Origin: Oscheius dolichura
Taxonomy: Eukaryota; Nematoda; Chromadorea; Rhabditida; Rhabditidae
Reading direction: 5' to 3'
Length of the DNA stretch: 64,000 nt
Assembly: GCA_932521035.1 (NCBI GenBank)
Contig: OW051493.1
Span: 7,750,001-7,814,000 of the forward strand
The notes under the pieces are model-generated. The model did not search any database, was not told the origin of the DNA, and worked only from the letters and a program-made list of their open reading frames with translations. A program made the translations under genes and the position numbers. Shown in pieces: positions 50,423-63,500 of the stretch (its first letter is position 1; each line of letters opens with the position of its first letter).

Positions 50423-51382
50423 ATGCGGCTAAGCGCCCTTCTCCTCCTCCTCGGGTGTATAACATCCGCCTGGAGTTTGGGTTGTCCCAAGGGATGGACC
50501 TTCTTCTCCGATTATTGTTATCTCGTCGGTAATGGGGCCAATTGGGCCGGGGCTGAAGCCAATTGCGTGAAGGAGGGAGCCCATCTGGCTTCTGTTCATA
50601 GCAAGGCAGAGAATGACTTCCTTGTGAAGCAGACAACCACCGGGATAACGCAGAATGCCTTCAATATGACGTGGATTGGAGCCAAGCGATCGGCCAGGGA
50701 CGTCAAGAAGTTTGAATGGACTGATGGAACGCCTGTAAGTTGCTCCTAACATTTTGTATTCCTTTCCAGTTTGACTACACCAATTGGTACGCCGGTCAGC
50801 CCAATGAGCTCAAGGAAGAGTGCCTTCAGGTACAGCTCCTGCCCTTCTATTTTCCACCTTCTTTAGCTCTTCTCTGACAACTATCATCTAACGCCGAAGG
50901 CGGGTATCTCCCAATGGAATGATGCCTCTTGCTCTGCCGCGATGAAATACATCTGCAAGAAGAGGCCAATAATGGAGGAGCCTCTTCCCGCAGCTCCTGT
51001 CCTGATCGTACCACCAGAAGATATTCCAGTGGCTCAGGTGTTCCCTCTAGTAAGAGCAGGTAACAGAGATCCGTGTCGTATTCTTTAAATGTTATGCGTT
51101 TGTCTCTTTTTAGCGGGAGAAGCAAATTTGTGACTGGTAGGAAAGAACTGACGAGATTTTCAGGTGAATTACCAAGTATACAGCGAGTCCAATGAGGCCG
51201 ATAATAATTCACTCTGTCTCTTGGTACGTCGTTTCAGTTTCAGCTAATCAATAGTAATTCTTTAGCTGCTTTCCGATAACTACCACAAACCAGATGGAAA
51301 CGCGGACTCCATGTACAAGTTTAAAGATTCACAGTGTAACTTTGAATTGAAGTACGTCTGCAAGAAGCCACAGACTCCGTAG
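50423..51382 (+). CDS. Secreted C-type lectin with one full and one half domain
   Basis: Signal peptide MRLSALLLLLGCITSAWS, then a complete CLECT domain: CPKGWTFFSDYCYLVGNG, EGAHLASVHSKAENDFLVK, MTWIGAKRS, YTNWYAGQPNELKEECLQ, LFSDNYHLTPKAGISQW, AMKYICKK. It closely resembles domain 3 of the divergent lectin. A Pro-rich linker ending EDIPVAQ leads, after splicing, to exons YQVYSESNEADNNSLCLL and DNYHKPDGNADSMYKF, ending ELKYVCKKPQTP. These are only the C-terminal half of a second domain; the CP.GW...CY exon is missing between about 51040 and 51160. The truncation may be a real loss or a misread intron. Residues WND/QPN at the usual sugar site differ from the canonical EPN or QPD. Confidence 0.82.
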
Positions 51383-51595
51383 ATCAAATCTCTGGATAAG
51401 CAACCGATAAATTGTATTTGCAAGCTAATTAATGTCTTTTCTTTCCATTAGTGACGTCCACCTCATCCCATCCTTCTAGTCTCTAGTCTCGTTAGTTAGA
51501 AGTTTAGCCAGAATATTACATTTAATCCGAGTTTTCCTCTTCAGTAAACGTTTTTTTACAACTAACAGGAAATCTTTATTCGTCTCTACACGCCG
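51383..51595. other. Convergent 3' region between lectin and lov-1
   Basis: Only 213 bp separate the two stop codons. A minus-strand AATAAA (plus TTTATT 51585-51590) serves lov-1, six bases beyond its stop. Confidence 0.6.
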
Positions 51596-54500
51596 TTATC
51601 CAAGGGAACATTCTTCCGATTCTTCTTCCCGAAGTAGACTTTTCCCTGGAGATACGGTCGATTGGGACTCTCTCTGCTCTCCTTCTCCATCGCTGCCAAA
51701 TGACGGACCAGATAGATCTAAACTGTTCCCTATTTGTTCCCAGGATCAATTCCAACCTTTGACAAGTAGCGGTTAATTTCCGAGGATTCGTATTCCGCGT
51801 CGGGGAAGGGCACAGCCGGGCGATCTTCCCGATTAAACAGTCCCAACTGTCTCTTCAGCTTCGTCTGGATCTGTTCCAACAGCTCGTAGTCATTGGCCTG
51901 ACGGGTCGGATCGTTGCGGACCTCCTCGAACCAGGTCATAATTATCATCACGTAGACATTCAGGAGGATGATTGTCCCGGTCAGAAGGTAGCAGACAAAG
52001 AACACAGAGACTAAATTTTGATATAAGTAACGGTATCATTTGGTCAGGGCTTACCCAAGGTACTGATTCCATAGATGTCGGAAATGGTGAACTTTCCCAA
52101 CATGGCGGCAATCGTTGTCTGGGTTGTAGCAATTGCTGTTCGATATCTGGAACAGAGCACGTTTACCAAAGATTTTTGTTTTTATCAGTAGGAGAGCTAC
52201 GGTAACTCCTCCAAGAATAATATTAAAACTACCGTACCCTTCCAATTCATACCAGAGAAGACCAAACAGCGCCGCATTGAAGGCACAACAACTGATAAGG
52301 AACGCGATTCCAAAATTGGTGATGTCTGTTCCGGCGGCATCCAGGGTGTCAGCCAGGATTGCAATTCGTCGATTGAACCTGCAAATTAACGTGTTTGGCT
52401 GCTCTTTTCCCCTTAAACCTCAATATTTTGATCATTTTACAGGAGATGAAGAAGACGACCCCGGCATAGCAGATATTAAAAGCCATTTCGACGCTCCTCT
52501 GGGTACTGAGATTGATGTACGCGTTGCCGTTGTTAGCATTGAACAGGTCCAGAGCCTGGTTGACGTAGATATTTCTCAAGACGAAGGCCACAATTGTTCC
52601 GGCCGATAGGAAGCCAATCAAGACGTTGAGAAGGTCCCAAAATGTCAGTTCACTGTAATTTTTGAGCATTAAAATGGTTCGGAAAGGAGGGAACAACCTG
52701 AGGAGAATGTAGTACGGCCACATGAGAGGGTTCCTCGGGAACTTGTTCTTCTTGATCTGCTGCCATCGGGTGTAAATATAGAAGACGAATTCCTTGACGA
52801 ACATTACCAAAGCGTAGCAGATGAACAGGATCTGAAGAATGCATTTATGGTCCCAAAGCTACCGTAGCCTCTTTAACACAATTCGACCCAAAAAGGGAGC
52901 GGGCTCGGCGATTAAAATGACAGAAAAGATAGACGCATTTCTTCGAGGGTCCCGCAACGATTTGGTGAGAAAACCCAGTGAGGAGCAACGATGGCCCAAG
53001 CGATGTTTGTGACCACAGTTTGAATGAAATTGACCGTACCTCAAAGATCATCGTAGCTGTTCCCGTGCTTCCTTCATACTTGATCAGTCGCAACGGTTCA
53101 ATCCAAGCCGACGGGAGAAAGACTCCTAAATATGTGGTACTATAAGAAAACCTCTATATTCCCACGTCCTTTAGGAGTCTCCAGAAGCAGTTGAACCACG
53201 GCGAAGTAATTGATCTGGGCGTTGTAGACAGAAAACTCGATCACAACGGCTCTTGTAAACTGAAGAGAGGCTTATCAAGGGAAATTGGAGAGATCTACCT
53301 GGTCAAACCATCCTTCCTCTTTCATGTAAGTCAATTCTTGCTGGAATTGTTCAGTTGAGCCATCGAGGCCGACGACGTAGCCTCCACCACCGTAGGAGAA
53401 GAATTCTCCCTCTAGGGGTTGGTCTAAACGGGGGTTATTGGGTATACAGTCTTTTAATAGGGAATACTCATGAGTGTCGAGCCGGTCTGGTACGAGTATT
53501 CAGCCACGGAGGTGTTGACGCTGCTCCAGCCGACGCCATAGGAACTTTGATCCACTCCGCTGGAAATAGGTAACGTTTTCGACCTTCCCATAATTTCTAG
53601 GCTTTCGAGCTGGGGGGAGGCTCGGAATTAGCTCGTATTGGGGGAAAATAGGGCTCAAGGCGGTCCAGGGCGGGCAAGAGCGAATGATTGGACCGTTTCC
53701 CTTGATATTCCCATTAAACTAACCTCCTATCGATGTCATACAGACAAGCCTTCAAGTTCTGTCCAAAGTAGGCCGTACAGGGAAGATCGGGGCTTCGAAT
53801 CTGCCGAATGACGCCGTTGCCCATTGCCCGGGAGACCTTGTCGTTCATAAATCCTCGCATGTCCCAAGCCGGCTGGCCGTCGTACCAACTGACTCGAATC
53901 CCATTAGCCAGGCTGTCGTTCGCCCAATTCCAGAAGTCCTCGCTGTTTTTAATCTCCAAAAATGAGAGGGTCCGATCGAAGGGAAGATCTTTCGAGGGCG
54001 GGTCCACGTTCAACATTGTTCGGAGCTGGGTCTGATAGTAGAAGCCGTCGGCATCTTTGGAACTATTGGAGAGCCCCATGAAGATGACCATCGCGGCCAG
54101 GAGGAGAAGGACTTCCTTCATCGTGTGGAAGAGACGATCTTCGCGGACTCGGGCAGAACGGGTGATTGCCAGCTGGCACAGGTCGGCGATTGTTGATCCT
54201 ACGGTCTCGTCGCGAAGTTCAGGGGAGGTTCCTGAAGTTTTATTTTAGGAAAATCCTCCCTTGTTTCCACGATCTGCCAAAAGGATACGGTAGAATAAAG
54301 CTCTCACTTGGGAAAGCCTTTAGCGGAAGAACGGGAAGAAGAGCCTGCTCAACCGGGAAAATGATATTGTGATCCGGATTCCGACGAACAATCGACCAGG
54401 CCCATAGGAGTCCCTAAAACTGGTAGTCTACCGTATTCTTCAGCTCAAAACCTTCAGCGGTTCGAAGACCACAGCCCAAAGTATCAGTCCGAATCCCACT

Positions 54501-57500
54501 CTCCGCATATAAGCCTGAGCATTGTCTGAGGCCAGTGTCGTCGTGTGGTATCCCATATACGGAATGGAGAGCGCGGAGATGAGATTCGTTGTGGTTATAC
54601 AGACGTGGTGGAGGAAAGAGATCTTATCCGGCCAGGGAATCTTGAAGTACTTGTCTGTCAGGCGGAAGAATTGGACCATACGGAGTTCAAAGTAGGAGAT
54701 CGCGTCTCTGGAATGACACAATGGGTAAAGGAAGGCCGGGAAGGGGCTAACTTTGCCAGGTAGGGCATCAGGAAAAGGTATACTGTCAAGAGGAGAGCAT
54801 TTCCCACAGCGAAGACTAGCTGAAACGCAAATTACAGAAATCTCTGGATCCCTGATCCCTATTATCCCGTCCAAAGAGAAAAATGGCTTGATACCCCCAA
54901 AAAAACTAACGTCCATGGGGTCGCATTCATATCCCAGTAGCTTCCGAGGCGCTTCCGTGTATTTCACATCCTTGATGATGTAGCCATTCAACAATAAAAT
55001 GAGCATTAGTCCATGAGTAATTACGGTGACATCCTCATTCCTGGTCCATCTCATCCGCCGGATCCCTCCCCCTCCCGTAAAGCAACTGATGTAGCAGATA
55101 GTCTCACAGAGCAGTTGGCAACTCAGAATGGCCTTCAATCCCGTCTCCTGGAAAGAAGTTGTCTTTAAATAAAAGTACAATACCTTGGGAACTGCCTCAG
55201 CCAGTCGTTCGGATTTCCCGTCGCCGGCATTCGAACCGAGCCAATTCTTCACCGGGAAGTAGTATCGCTTATTCGTTTGGAGATCTTTTATCACGATACG
55301 GCTGCAGAACCAGGACTCGGAGCTGTCGATTCCCGGCTCGTGGATCCAGAGACGGAGGTAGGTCAGGTCTCCCAACGGCCATCTCGTGGTCATAATGAAG
55401 CGGGACACTTTCCCCCATTCGAAGGGCTTCTCAAAGTGGCTGTCTTCCTCACTGTCAAAGCTTCGGGCGATGGCATTCCCCTCGGTTCCCGACAGGTTGA
55501 ACATTATCTGAATTTTTTTATTTATGTCGCTCCGGGACCCCTTTTCTTCATAAAATACAGTAATCCCTACCTTGGAGGAGGTAGTCGAGAACATGTGATG
55601 TCCTGTCTCCACGGCCACGATGTAGATGTATCTGTCGCTCCGTCGATTATCCGCCAGATGCCTCAAGCACCCGCCGCTCACATCGTGATCCTCATTGGCT
55701 TCTGTTATCATATTGACGCAGAACATTGTCACCAGGATGAAGAGAACGAGGAACATGGGAGCTATGATCAGCTGAAAATCTGCCATAACCTGAAAAAGAA
55801 AGGGAAGCCTACGGGCTTGATGTCCATGACATAGGTGTATTCGAAAGTGACGGGGATGTAGGGACTGAACATGCCGATGGAGAACGTCGTCAGGTGGTAG
55901 CTGTTGCAGCCGACGTAGGTGTCTCCCACAACGAAGGGAGTTGTGATGTTGCTGGAGTCGAAGCGGTCCAAGGGGGTGTTGAAAAAGTAGCATCCTTTGC
56001 TCAGGGCCCGGATTTGGTAGTCGAAGAAGATCGCTGAAACGTGGAGGTTACGATCTGACTACAGTAATTTCTATTTCAGATCCGCCCCAGAAAAGAGAAA
56101 CAACTTCACTTACTTCTCGAAAATGGCCATTGCTCTCCATCGATGGTATAATTTACAGTTGTCGAGTCCTCCTGGGCGAGTCGTACTCCCAATCCCACGT
56201 AATACAACCCGGATGAATTCTTCAGCTTCTGTCCATCCACAAAGAGCTGATTAATTCCGGTTGTATAGTTCAACAGGAAGCGGAAATCATGATCTTTTGG
56301 CAGGGGGCCCGGTAAGCCTTGGAAGGAGATGAAGGAGTAGATCCGAGCCCCTTCGGGAAGGCTCCATCCATTGGGAGTTATCTGGAAATGGGAAGGATAA
56401 CCTGGAAGAAGGGATAAAGGTCACCTCCACATTGATGGAATAGTTCCAGGCAGTCGTATGGAATGTTTTAGTGCTCAGGACCTGGAAATACAGTAATTCT
56501 ATAGTCTTACCGTACTCCCGCTTACCTGAATATCAGCGAATTTGTCCACCGTAATATCTGAGCCGAAATCCACTGTCCCGGTGCTCAATCCCGTGATGGA
56601 AATCGGCTTGATGGCATTGGTAATCGGTATCAGGTCGTTGTTCTCTTTCTTCAGGCTCAGATCTAATGTTCCGGACGTGATCAAGGAGGCATAGTTGTTG
56701 GCATAGGCGTAGGGATTCTCGCTGAAGCAGAACATCGACACTCGGAAATTATCCTGCGGTCCGGGATCGAAGACATTCAAATCCGACAGATGGGGCGGGA
56801 AGCCGACTGTCCAGTTGTTACAGGTGTACGTCTGGGAGAAGAGGTCGGCCTCGTCGCCGCCGGCCTCGACTACAGTTCCTCCACCAGCAGAGATCGCCAC
56901 ATTGTAGGGGGCATCTGGAAAATTTAGCTTATTCTATCACCTCCACAGGGGCAATATCTTGGAGCGGTCAAGGAGGAGGAGCGCGGCCTCCGGAATGAAA
57001 ATGAACTCCGCTTCAAGGACGGAAAACGTGGGAGAGTCGATAGAGATACTCGGATTAAGATGACAGGATATTTGAAAGGGGTAAAAGTTTTCGACAGGTA
57101 ATTGGAAGTTGCATGATTTTTACAAGTCTTACCCCGGCAGGGAAGAGCCTTCCCTGCCGGCAAACTGCCCCAGGCTTTCTGGACCGCGGGCAGAGGACGC
57201 CCTCGTGGGGCAGGGCAAAAGGCCGCCCTTGCCCCGGAAGGGCAATCTGCCCCAGGGGTAGTTTCTTGTACACGGCCACGGGAAGCCTTCCTTACCGTAT
57301 TTCGAAGCGATGGCGTCTCCCAAGGCATTCATGGTGTCCTTCAGCTGGTTAGCCATCTGCCGCGCGATATTCTGCTGGGCAATGAGCGTCGCCTGCTGTG
57401 CCCACTCCGCTTCCGTGTACTCTTCCACGTAGCGAATATCTCCCGGATCACTGGGTAATACATTGAAGATGCTGTTGTAGTTGTCCTGCTCGTATTGAAG

Positions 57501-60500
57501 GTTCTTCAAGAGATCGGAGCTCAGCGGATTTTTCAACGAATTGATCATGGTGTTGATGATCTGGCCAGACATTGCCAACAAACTTTGAGCCGTGTCATTG
57601 AGTTCAGCCTTGGACATGGAGGAGCCATTCGCTCGGAGATAACTAGCGGTGTCTTTCAGGATTCCAATAACGAGAGATTGAGAGGCCTGGTTCAGGAGAG
57701 ACTGGGCATCCAGATCTGCAAAAATAGACCATTTTAGGGCGTTTCAATGAGAAAAAACGAACCAACAGCTCCAGCGGGCAGGATTCCGGTGTGGTTGATG
57801 GCGGCGTTCGTGATAACATAGCCGTGGGTCCCGTTCCGGATAATTGTTCCACCAGTCAGGTAAATTGTAGCGGAGGTGCTCACTTCCACTTGGGTTCTAA
57901 ACATGAGAAAAGGTAAAAATTGAGCCACATCAAGAGGGAATGACACCGCCGTAACCCTACCCGATTCCAAATAACTTACACAAGATGTTTTTCGGTTGGA
58001 TTCTGATATCTCGCGTTGGAAATGATCAAGGAGGCTTTGCCATCGACCGTGTCTACTGTATAGGTGGGAGAGAGCAGACTAGTTCGGAGTTTGCTCGGCC
58101 CATAGGTAAACATCAGGTAGCTGCCGGTGTATTGTACTGTATCCGGGGAGGCGAAGGTTATTGTCCCGGACAGTGTGACGAGCTAAATTTCTTATAGAGC
58201 TGGGAATATTTTTAACGAACCTCTCCAGTAATGAGAAGAGGCAGTCCTTGGGCCAGTTTCTGGTTCAACTGCTCGGCTGTTCCTGCTTCACCAAAAGGTA
58301 GAATCAAGTCATTGAAGACCGTGTAGATCGGCATTACGAGCGGGGCATAGGTTCCAGGGAAGGGGACGACCATTCCCATAGGGTGGGACAAGTTTCCAGG
58401 TTTCAGCGAGGCCGGAGCAACGTTGGTGGCGGCTGCTAGGGCGGAACAATCCAGATCTGATCAAATTACAGTATACCCACCAAGATCCTCTCTTACTTTC
58501 CAAGATTATGGGCAGCTGTAGCCCGTCCAAATCGGTTCCTCCGCCGTCTATAGTAATCACAGCATTGTCATACTGTAGGATGCATTCGTTCCCTCGGTTT
58601 TCCAAGATTTGAGCGGTTCCATTTCTGTAAGTTTTAGTGCTCAATTATCAATTTTTAACTGATTGAAAATTAAGCGCAGAACTTACCCCAAAGTGACCGT
58701 ATAGGCGGATCCTCCGTACGAGATCACGAGGGTGAGCGAGGTCGCATTGGCAGTTCCCATGTTGGCTGTTCCTGCTCCATTCTGAAAAGCTACCGTAATC
58801 AATATTCTTCAAAGAAAGAGGAAGAGATACAGTAATCCTTGTACTCCTTGGAAACTCACCATTTGGATCTGCCCATCTTCCACCGTAACCCAGAAGGTGA
58901 CGGCCGCCTCTTCTTGATCCTGTTCAGTTTGGCCCAAACTGTCGATGGTGACATTCCAAACAAGAGGGTTCAATCCCTCTGGGCTGTTGGAATTGGCAAT
59001 AATGGCTGGATTGTCCAGCCGGCAGTAGACTCGCTCTCCATTGAGCATTCTTACCGTAGCCGGGCCCATATCATCACTTATTTGCAGGCCGCCAAATGTT
59101 CCTTTCACCCCGATAGTCTCTTCTCCAGCTACTTCCAACTGCAAATAAAATGGGTTCTTTAAAAAAATCTATTTTTACAGTAGTCGTGTCTGCTTGTATG
59201 TTTGCTGGGCGAAGATCTCCGGTGATGTGGGCATCCGATCCGACGATCCGTACCGTACTCCGGGAACTGATCAAGGCATAGTTGTCGGCCTCGATGGTTC
59301 CATACAGGACGACGAATGTTCCCTGGACAGTCTGGGAAGCTCCCCCTCCGGAGTTGGTCAACATCGATCCTGTACTTCCTCCCAGGGCGGCCATCAACGT
59401 TTGGAGGATGGCATTCAACCCGGCGGCGCTCTCGGCCGGCAGAGCAGAGATATTCGAGATGACGTCTTGCATCTGGGTGGCCAGCTCGTTGTTCACACAG
59501 GACATGGACTTTTCGATGGCGGAGAGGACATCCTGTCCGGTGGCATTGGCCGTCTCAAGAGTACTGAAAGCTGACCCACTGGCTACTCTCTGTATTTCCG
59601 CATCCTGAAACTAACCATTCTAACTTTCAATTACGCGGCCTCACCGTGAGATTAGTGTACTGTGTGGCCAATTCCGACGTATTCTGGGCGCACAGGCCTT
59701 TGACAGCCTGGGGCTCAGTGATATCTTGAAGACTGCTCATAATTGCATCGATTTTCAGCTGAAGTTCTGGAGGAATCGTGGCCGGAACAAGGGTGGTTGT
59801 CGAAGCAGGAGTCGTGGAATCCGTAGATATTGAGGAGTCATCTCCTGCTCCGCTTCCTAGGGGGTCGAAAGTCGAGGCAGAAGAGTCTTGTCCACTCCCG
59901 GCCCCGTCTGTTCCGTTCGAAGATGTTGATCCAGTACTTTCCGACGAAACGGAAAAGTCTTGGGTTACGGTACTTCCAAAGCCTTGGCCCGTTTGATCTG
60001 TACTTCCGGTCGCGGTTCCATTCCCTGAGCCGTCTCCGTCTTCAAATTGGCCATCAGCTGTTGTTCCATCCGTTCCCCCAGTACTGGCTCCATGATCTCC
60101 GTGTCCCGATCCATCGAATGTTGTAGTGCCTCCCATTCCTGATCCAGTAGGAGTTTCTGTGGCGCCAGTGCTCGTTCCGTCTCCGTCTCCACTTCTGTCT
60201 GGGGCAAATGGATCATAATACGTTGTCGTTCCATCCAATCCACCTCCGAGACCAGAGAAGCTCGAGCTGCTGTCGGGGGAAGAAGTAGAGTCATTTGGAA
60301 TTATGGGAGAGGCAGTATCAGTTGTTGAGCTTGAATCTCCATATCCTGGGCTTCCACTACCATCTCCACCGCCTCCAGGAAAAGAGGACGACCCAGTTGA
60401 ATCCAGTCCGTTTCCTCCCGTCGTTGTGCCACCTCCTGTCGTCCCTCCAGAACCCAAACCATCTGGTCCAGGAGATCCAGTGTCTGTCGCCGATCCGCTG

Positions 60501-63500
60501 TCCGTTGTTCCAGCTCCTCCCTGGCCAGTTGTAGCTGCTGCTCCGCCTTCAGGGGTCGTTGATGTCCAGTCAGCAATGGTTACGCTAAAATTCCGGCAAG
60601 ACCACTGCCCCGTCGCCGGGTCCGTGGCATTTGCAATGAGGATGTATGTCCCCAGCCCTGTCATAAACGTCTCAACTGGGTCCAGTTTGACCAGATTGGC
60701 GAAAACCATCATTTTTGTAACTGGTGTATAGCAGTCCGGTGTTCCATCTTTGGTACAGGTCCAGAGAAAGTCGACATCTGATGCGGGAGGAGTGAGGGGA
60801 GGGGACATCGTCAAGGAGTCGTTCAAGTGGACGGTAGTCGCGGCCTGCTCACATTGGTTGGTGAAGGAGACGTCCGCCAGGTACCGGATGTAGCCACAGC
60901 CAAGGGAGACGGTACCTATAATTTGAAATATGGGTTTTTTTTCCATAATTAATGCGTTACCAATAGAATGGCAGACTGTGTGGTCTCCTGGGGAGAGATC
61001 GAAGCTGACAGAAAGGGCTCCATCGAACGAGTCGCCATCAACGGTCCAAGTCAAACGGACACAGTCGCCAGTGCTCTAAAATGAAAGATTAGGATACTGT
61101 ATCCCCTTTTTGGGTCTTTTCTGATACTCATCTTCAATTTCACTTTGATTATAAAGATTATGGTATCTCAATATGTACAGTACCTGTGGAGAGGCGGTGA
61201 CTACATTCGTACTGGTTATCACCTCCGTCGGAGCGCCTTCAATATTAGAAATATTCAAGGAGGACAGGGTAATTACACAATTCTGAAAATATTATCCTTT
61301 TCATTGTTTATTTCCTATAAAACTGACCACATTTTCTCCCAGAGTTGTCGTCTCTCTCTCGCTCGTTGTAGTCGTCTGATCCGATCCTTGACCACCTTCT
61401 GGAGTAGTGCCGTCTCCTTTAGTCCATGTGCTCTCTCCGCCCTGTGGGTCCTGAGTGGAATCACTGGCTGTGGTGCTTTCAGTCGTAGTAACCGTCCAAT
61501 CAACCAGACCAATCGAATACATCCTGCAGGACCAGCCACCAGTATATGGATCCGTGACATTTCCAATCATTTCGTAGTGTCCCAGCCCGTCGAGGAACGT
61601 TCCCACCGGGCTCAGCTCGACCGTTCCATACATGGACAGCATTTGCCCAAAGGGGGTGAAGCAATCAGCCGAATCCGAGCGAGTACAAGTCCATTGATAT
61701 TCGACAGTATCCGATGGAGGAAGGGGTGTCGTCATTGTCAGGGAATCATTGAGATGGAGGGTGATGTTGACCAGGTCGCAGGTATTACTCCAAGCCACGT
61801 TGCTGATTACCTCCACATAACCACAGCCAAGGGCTCGTTCTCCTAAAACCCTCAGTTTCCTTTAAATTTACAGGAAAAATTACCAATAGCATAGCAAATA
61901 GTGTGATCTCCATCGGCCAGTGTCTCCCGTTTGATCCGACCTCCTTCAGAACTGATTCCGTCGACTGTCCAGGTCAAAACGCCACATTGTCCGGTATTCT
62001 AAGATTACCGTAATCCGAGCCTAGAAATTGAAGTTACCTCTAGTGTCGCCGCAACGATGGCATCTCCAGTAATCTGGCTAGGAGCAGCTTGAATGTTAGA
62101 AATGTTCAGGGAGGACGAGCTCACGAAGCAATCCTAAAGAATCAGACCTTTAAATTTTGAAGTTAATACTTACAATATTCATTCCCAGTGTTGTGGAGAC
62201 TTCCTCGTCATCGACAGAACCCGTTGTAGATCCCACGAGGCCATCAGAATCCGTCGTGGAGCCGGTAAAATCAACAGAATCCGACGGGGAGCCAGACACA
62301 TCAGTCGTCAAGTCATCGGGGGAAACATCGGTCGAAGAAGAGATGTCTTCCGTAGTAGTGGACGCAGTCTCAGTCGTTGTTTCAGTTGTTTCAGTTGACG
62401 GAGTACTGCTCGTACTGGTCGATTCTTCCGTGCTGCTGCCCGTAGTGGTTTCCGTAACGGACGAGGAAGGCGAAGAAGTAGACACTTCTTCAGTCGACGT
62501 GGAATCCGACGAATCCGAGCCTGAGGAAGAGGAAGACTCTGTGTTGGTGGTATCAGAAGAACTCGTGTCCGTGGACGGCGTTGTCTCTCCTGTAGAAGAA
62601 ACCGAAGACGAATCCGTTGCCATTTCCGTCGATGAGCTAGTCCCGTCGGTTTCAGTCGAAGTTCCCATAGAAGAGGTTTCTATACTCGAACTAGCGTCTG
62701 TACTTGAAGATTCTGAAGAAGTCGAAGGATCCGTAGACGTGCCCGTGACGGTGGAGCTTGGATCCGTTGACGAAGAAGACGTTTCCGTGCTCGAAGTAGT
62801 CGAACTGCTTCCTAGCGTTGTCGTTGTACTGGGCGGGACAGAACTGGTCGTTTCCGAGGTTACTGTAGAAGTAGAGGTCGTTGTGGGAGTCGTCGTAGTA
62901 GTCGTCGTCGGAGTCGTCGTTGTCGTACTCGTAGATGTCGTCGACGGGGTTGGTCTCGTCGTCGTGGTACTTGTCGACGTGGTCGTAGTGGTGGTAGTAG
63001 GCTTCGGCGTCGTAGTACTCGTCGTTGTCGGAAAGGGGTAAATAATCGTCGTACAAGTAGAAGTCCCACTACCGCACTGTGCCGGAGTTGTTGTTGTAGT
63101 TGTCGTCGGGGTTGTGGTGGTAGTTGTCGTCGGGGTTGTGGTGGTAGTTGTCGTCGGCGTCGTTGTCGTTGTTGGAGTCGTAGTGGTCTTGGTTGTAGGC
63201 GTGGTTGTAGTCGTTGTAGTCGTTGTAGTCGTTGTAGTCGGCGTAGTCGTAGTTGTTGTGGTCGGTGTTGTCGTGGTCGTCGTACTCGTGGTTGGTGTCG
63301 TTGCCGTTGTGCTGGTCGTAGGAGTGGTGGTAGTCGTCGACGTCGTAGTAGTAGTGGTAGGCGTTGTCGTTGCTAAATCCTCCAAATAATTATCCAATCC
63401 GGGTTAAACCCACTCGTTGTTGGTGTTGTCGTAGTTGTCGTAGACGTCGTCGGAGTGGTAGTTGTTGTTGTACTAGTTTCCGGCGTTGTACTGGTCGAAG

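Noticed and set aside
55277-55834. Plus-strand 185-codon frame inside lov-1
   Set aside because: It is antisense to the conserved PLAT domain and lacks any recognisable motif.
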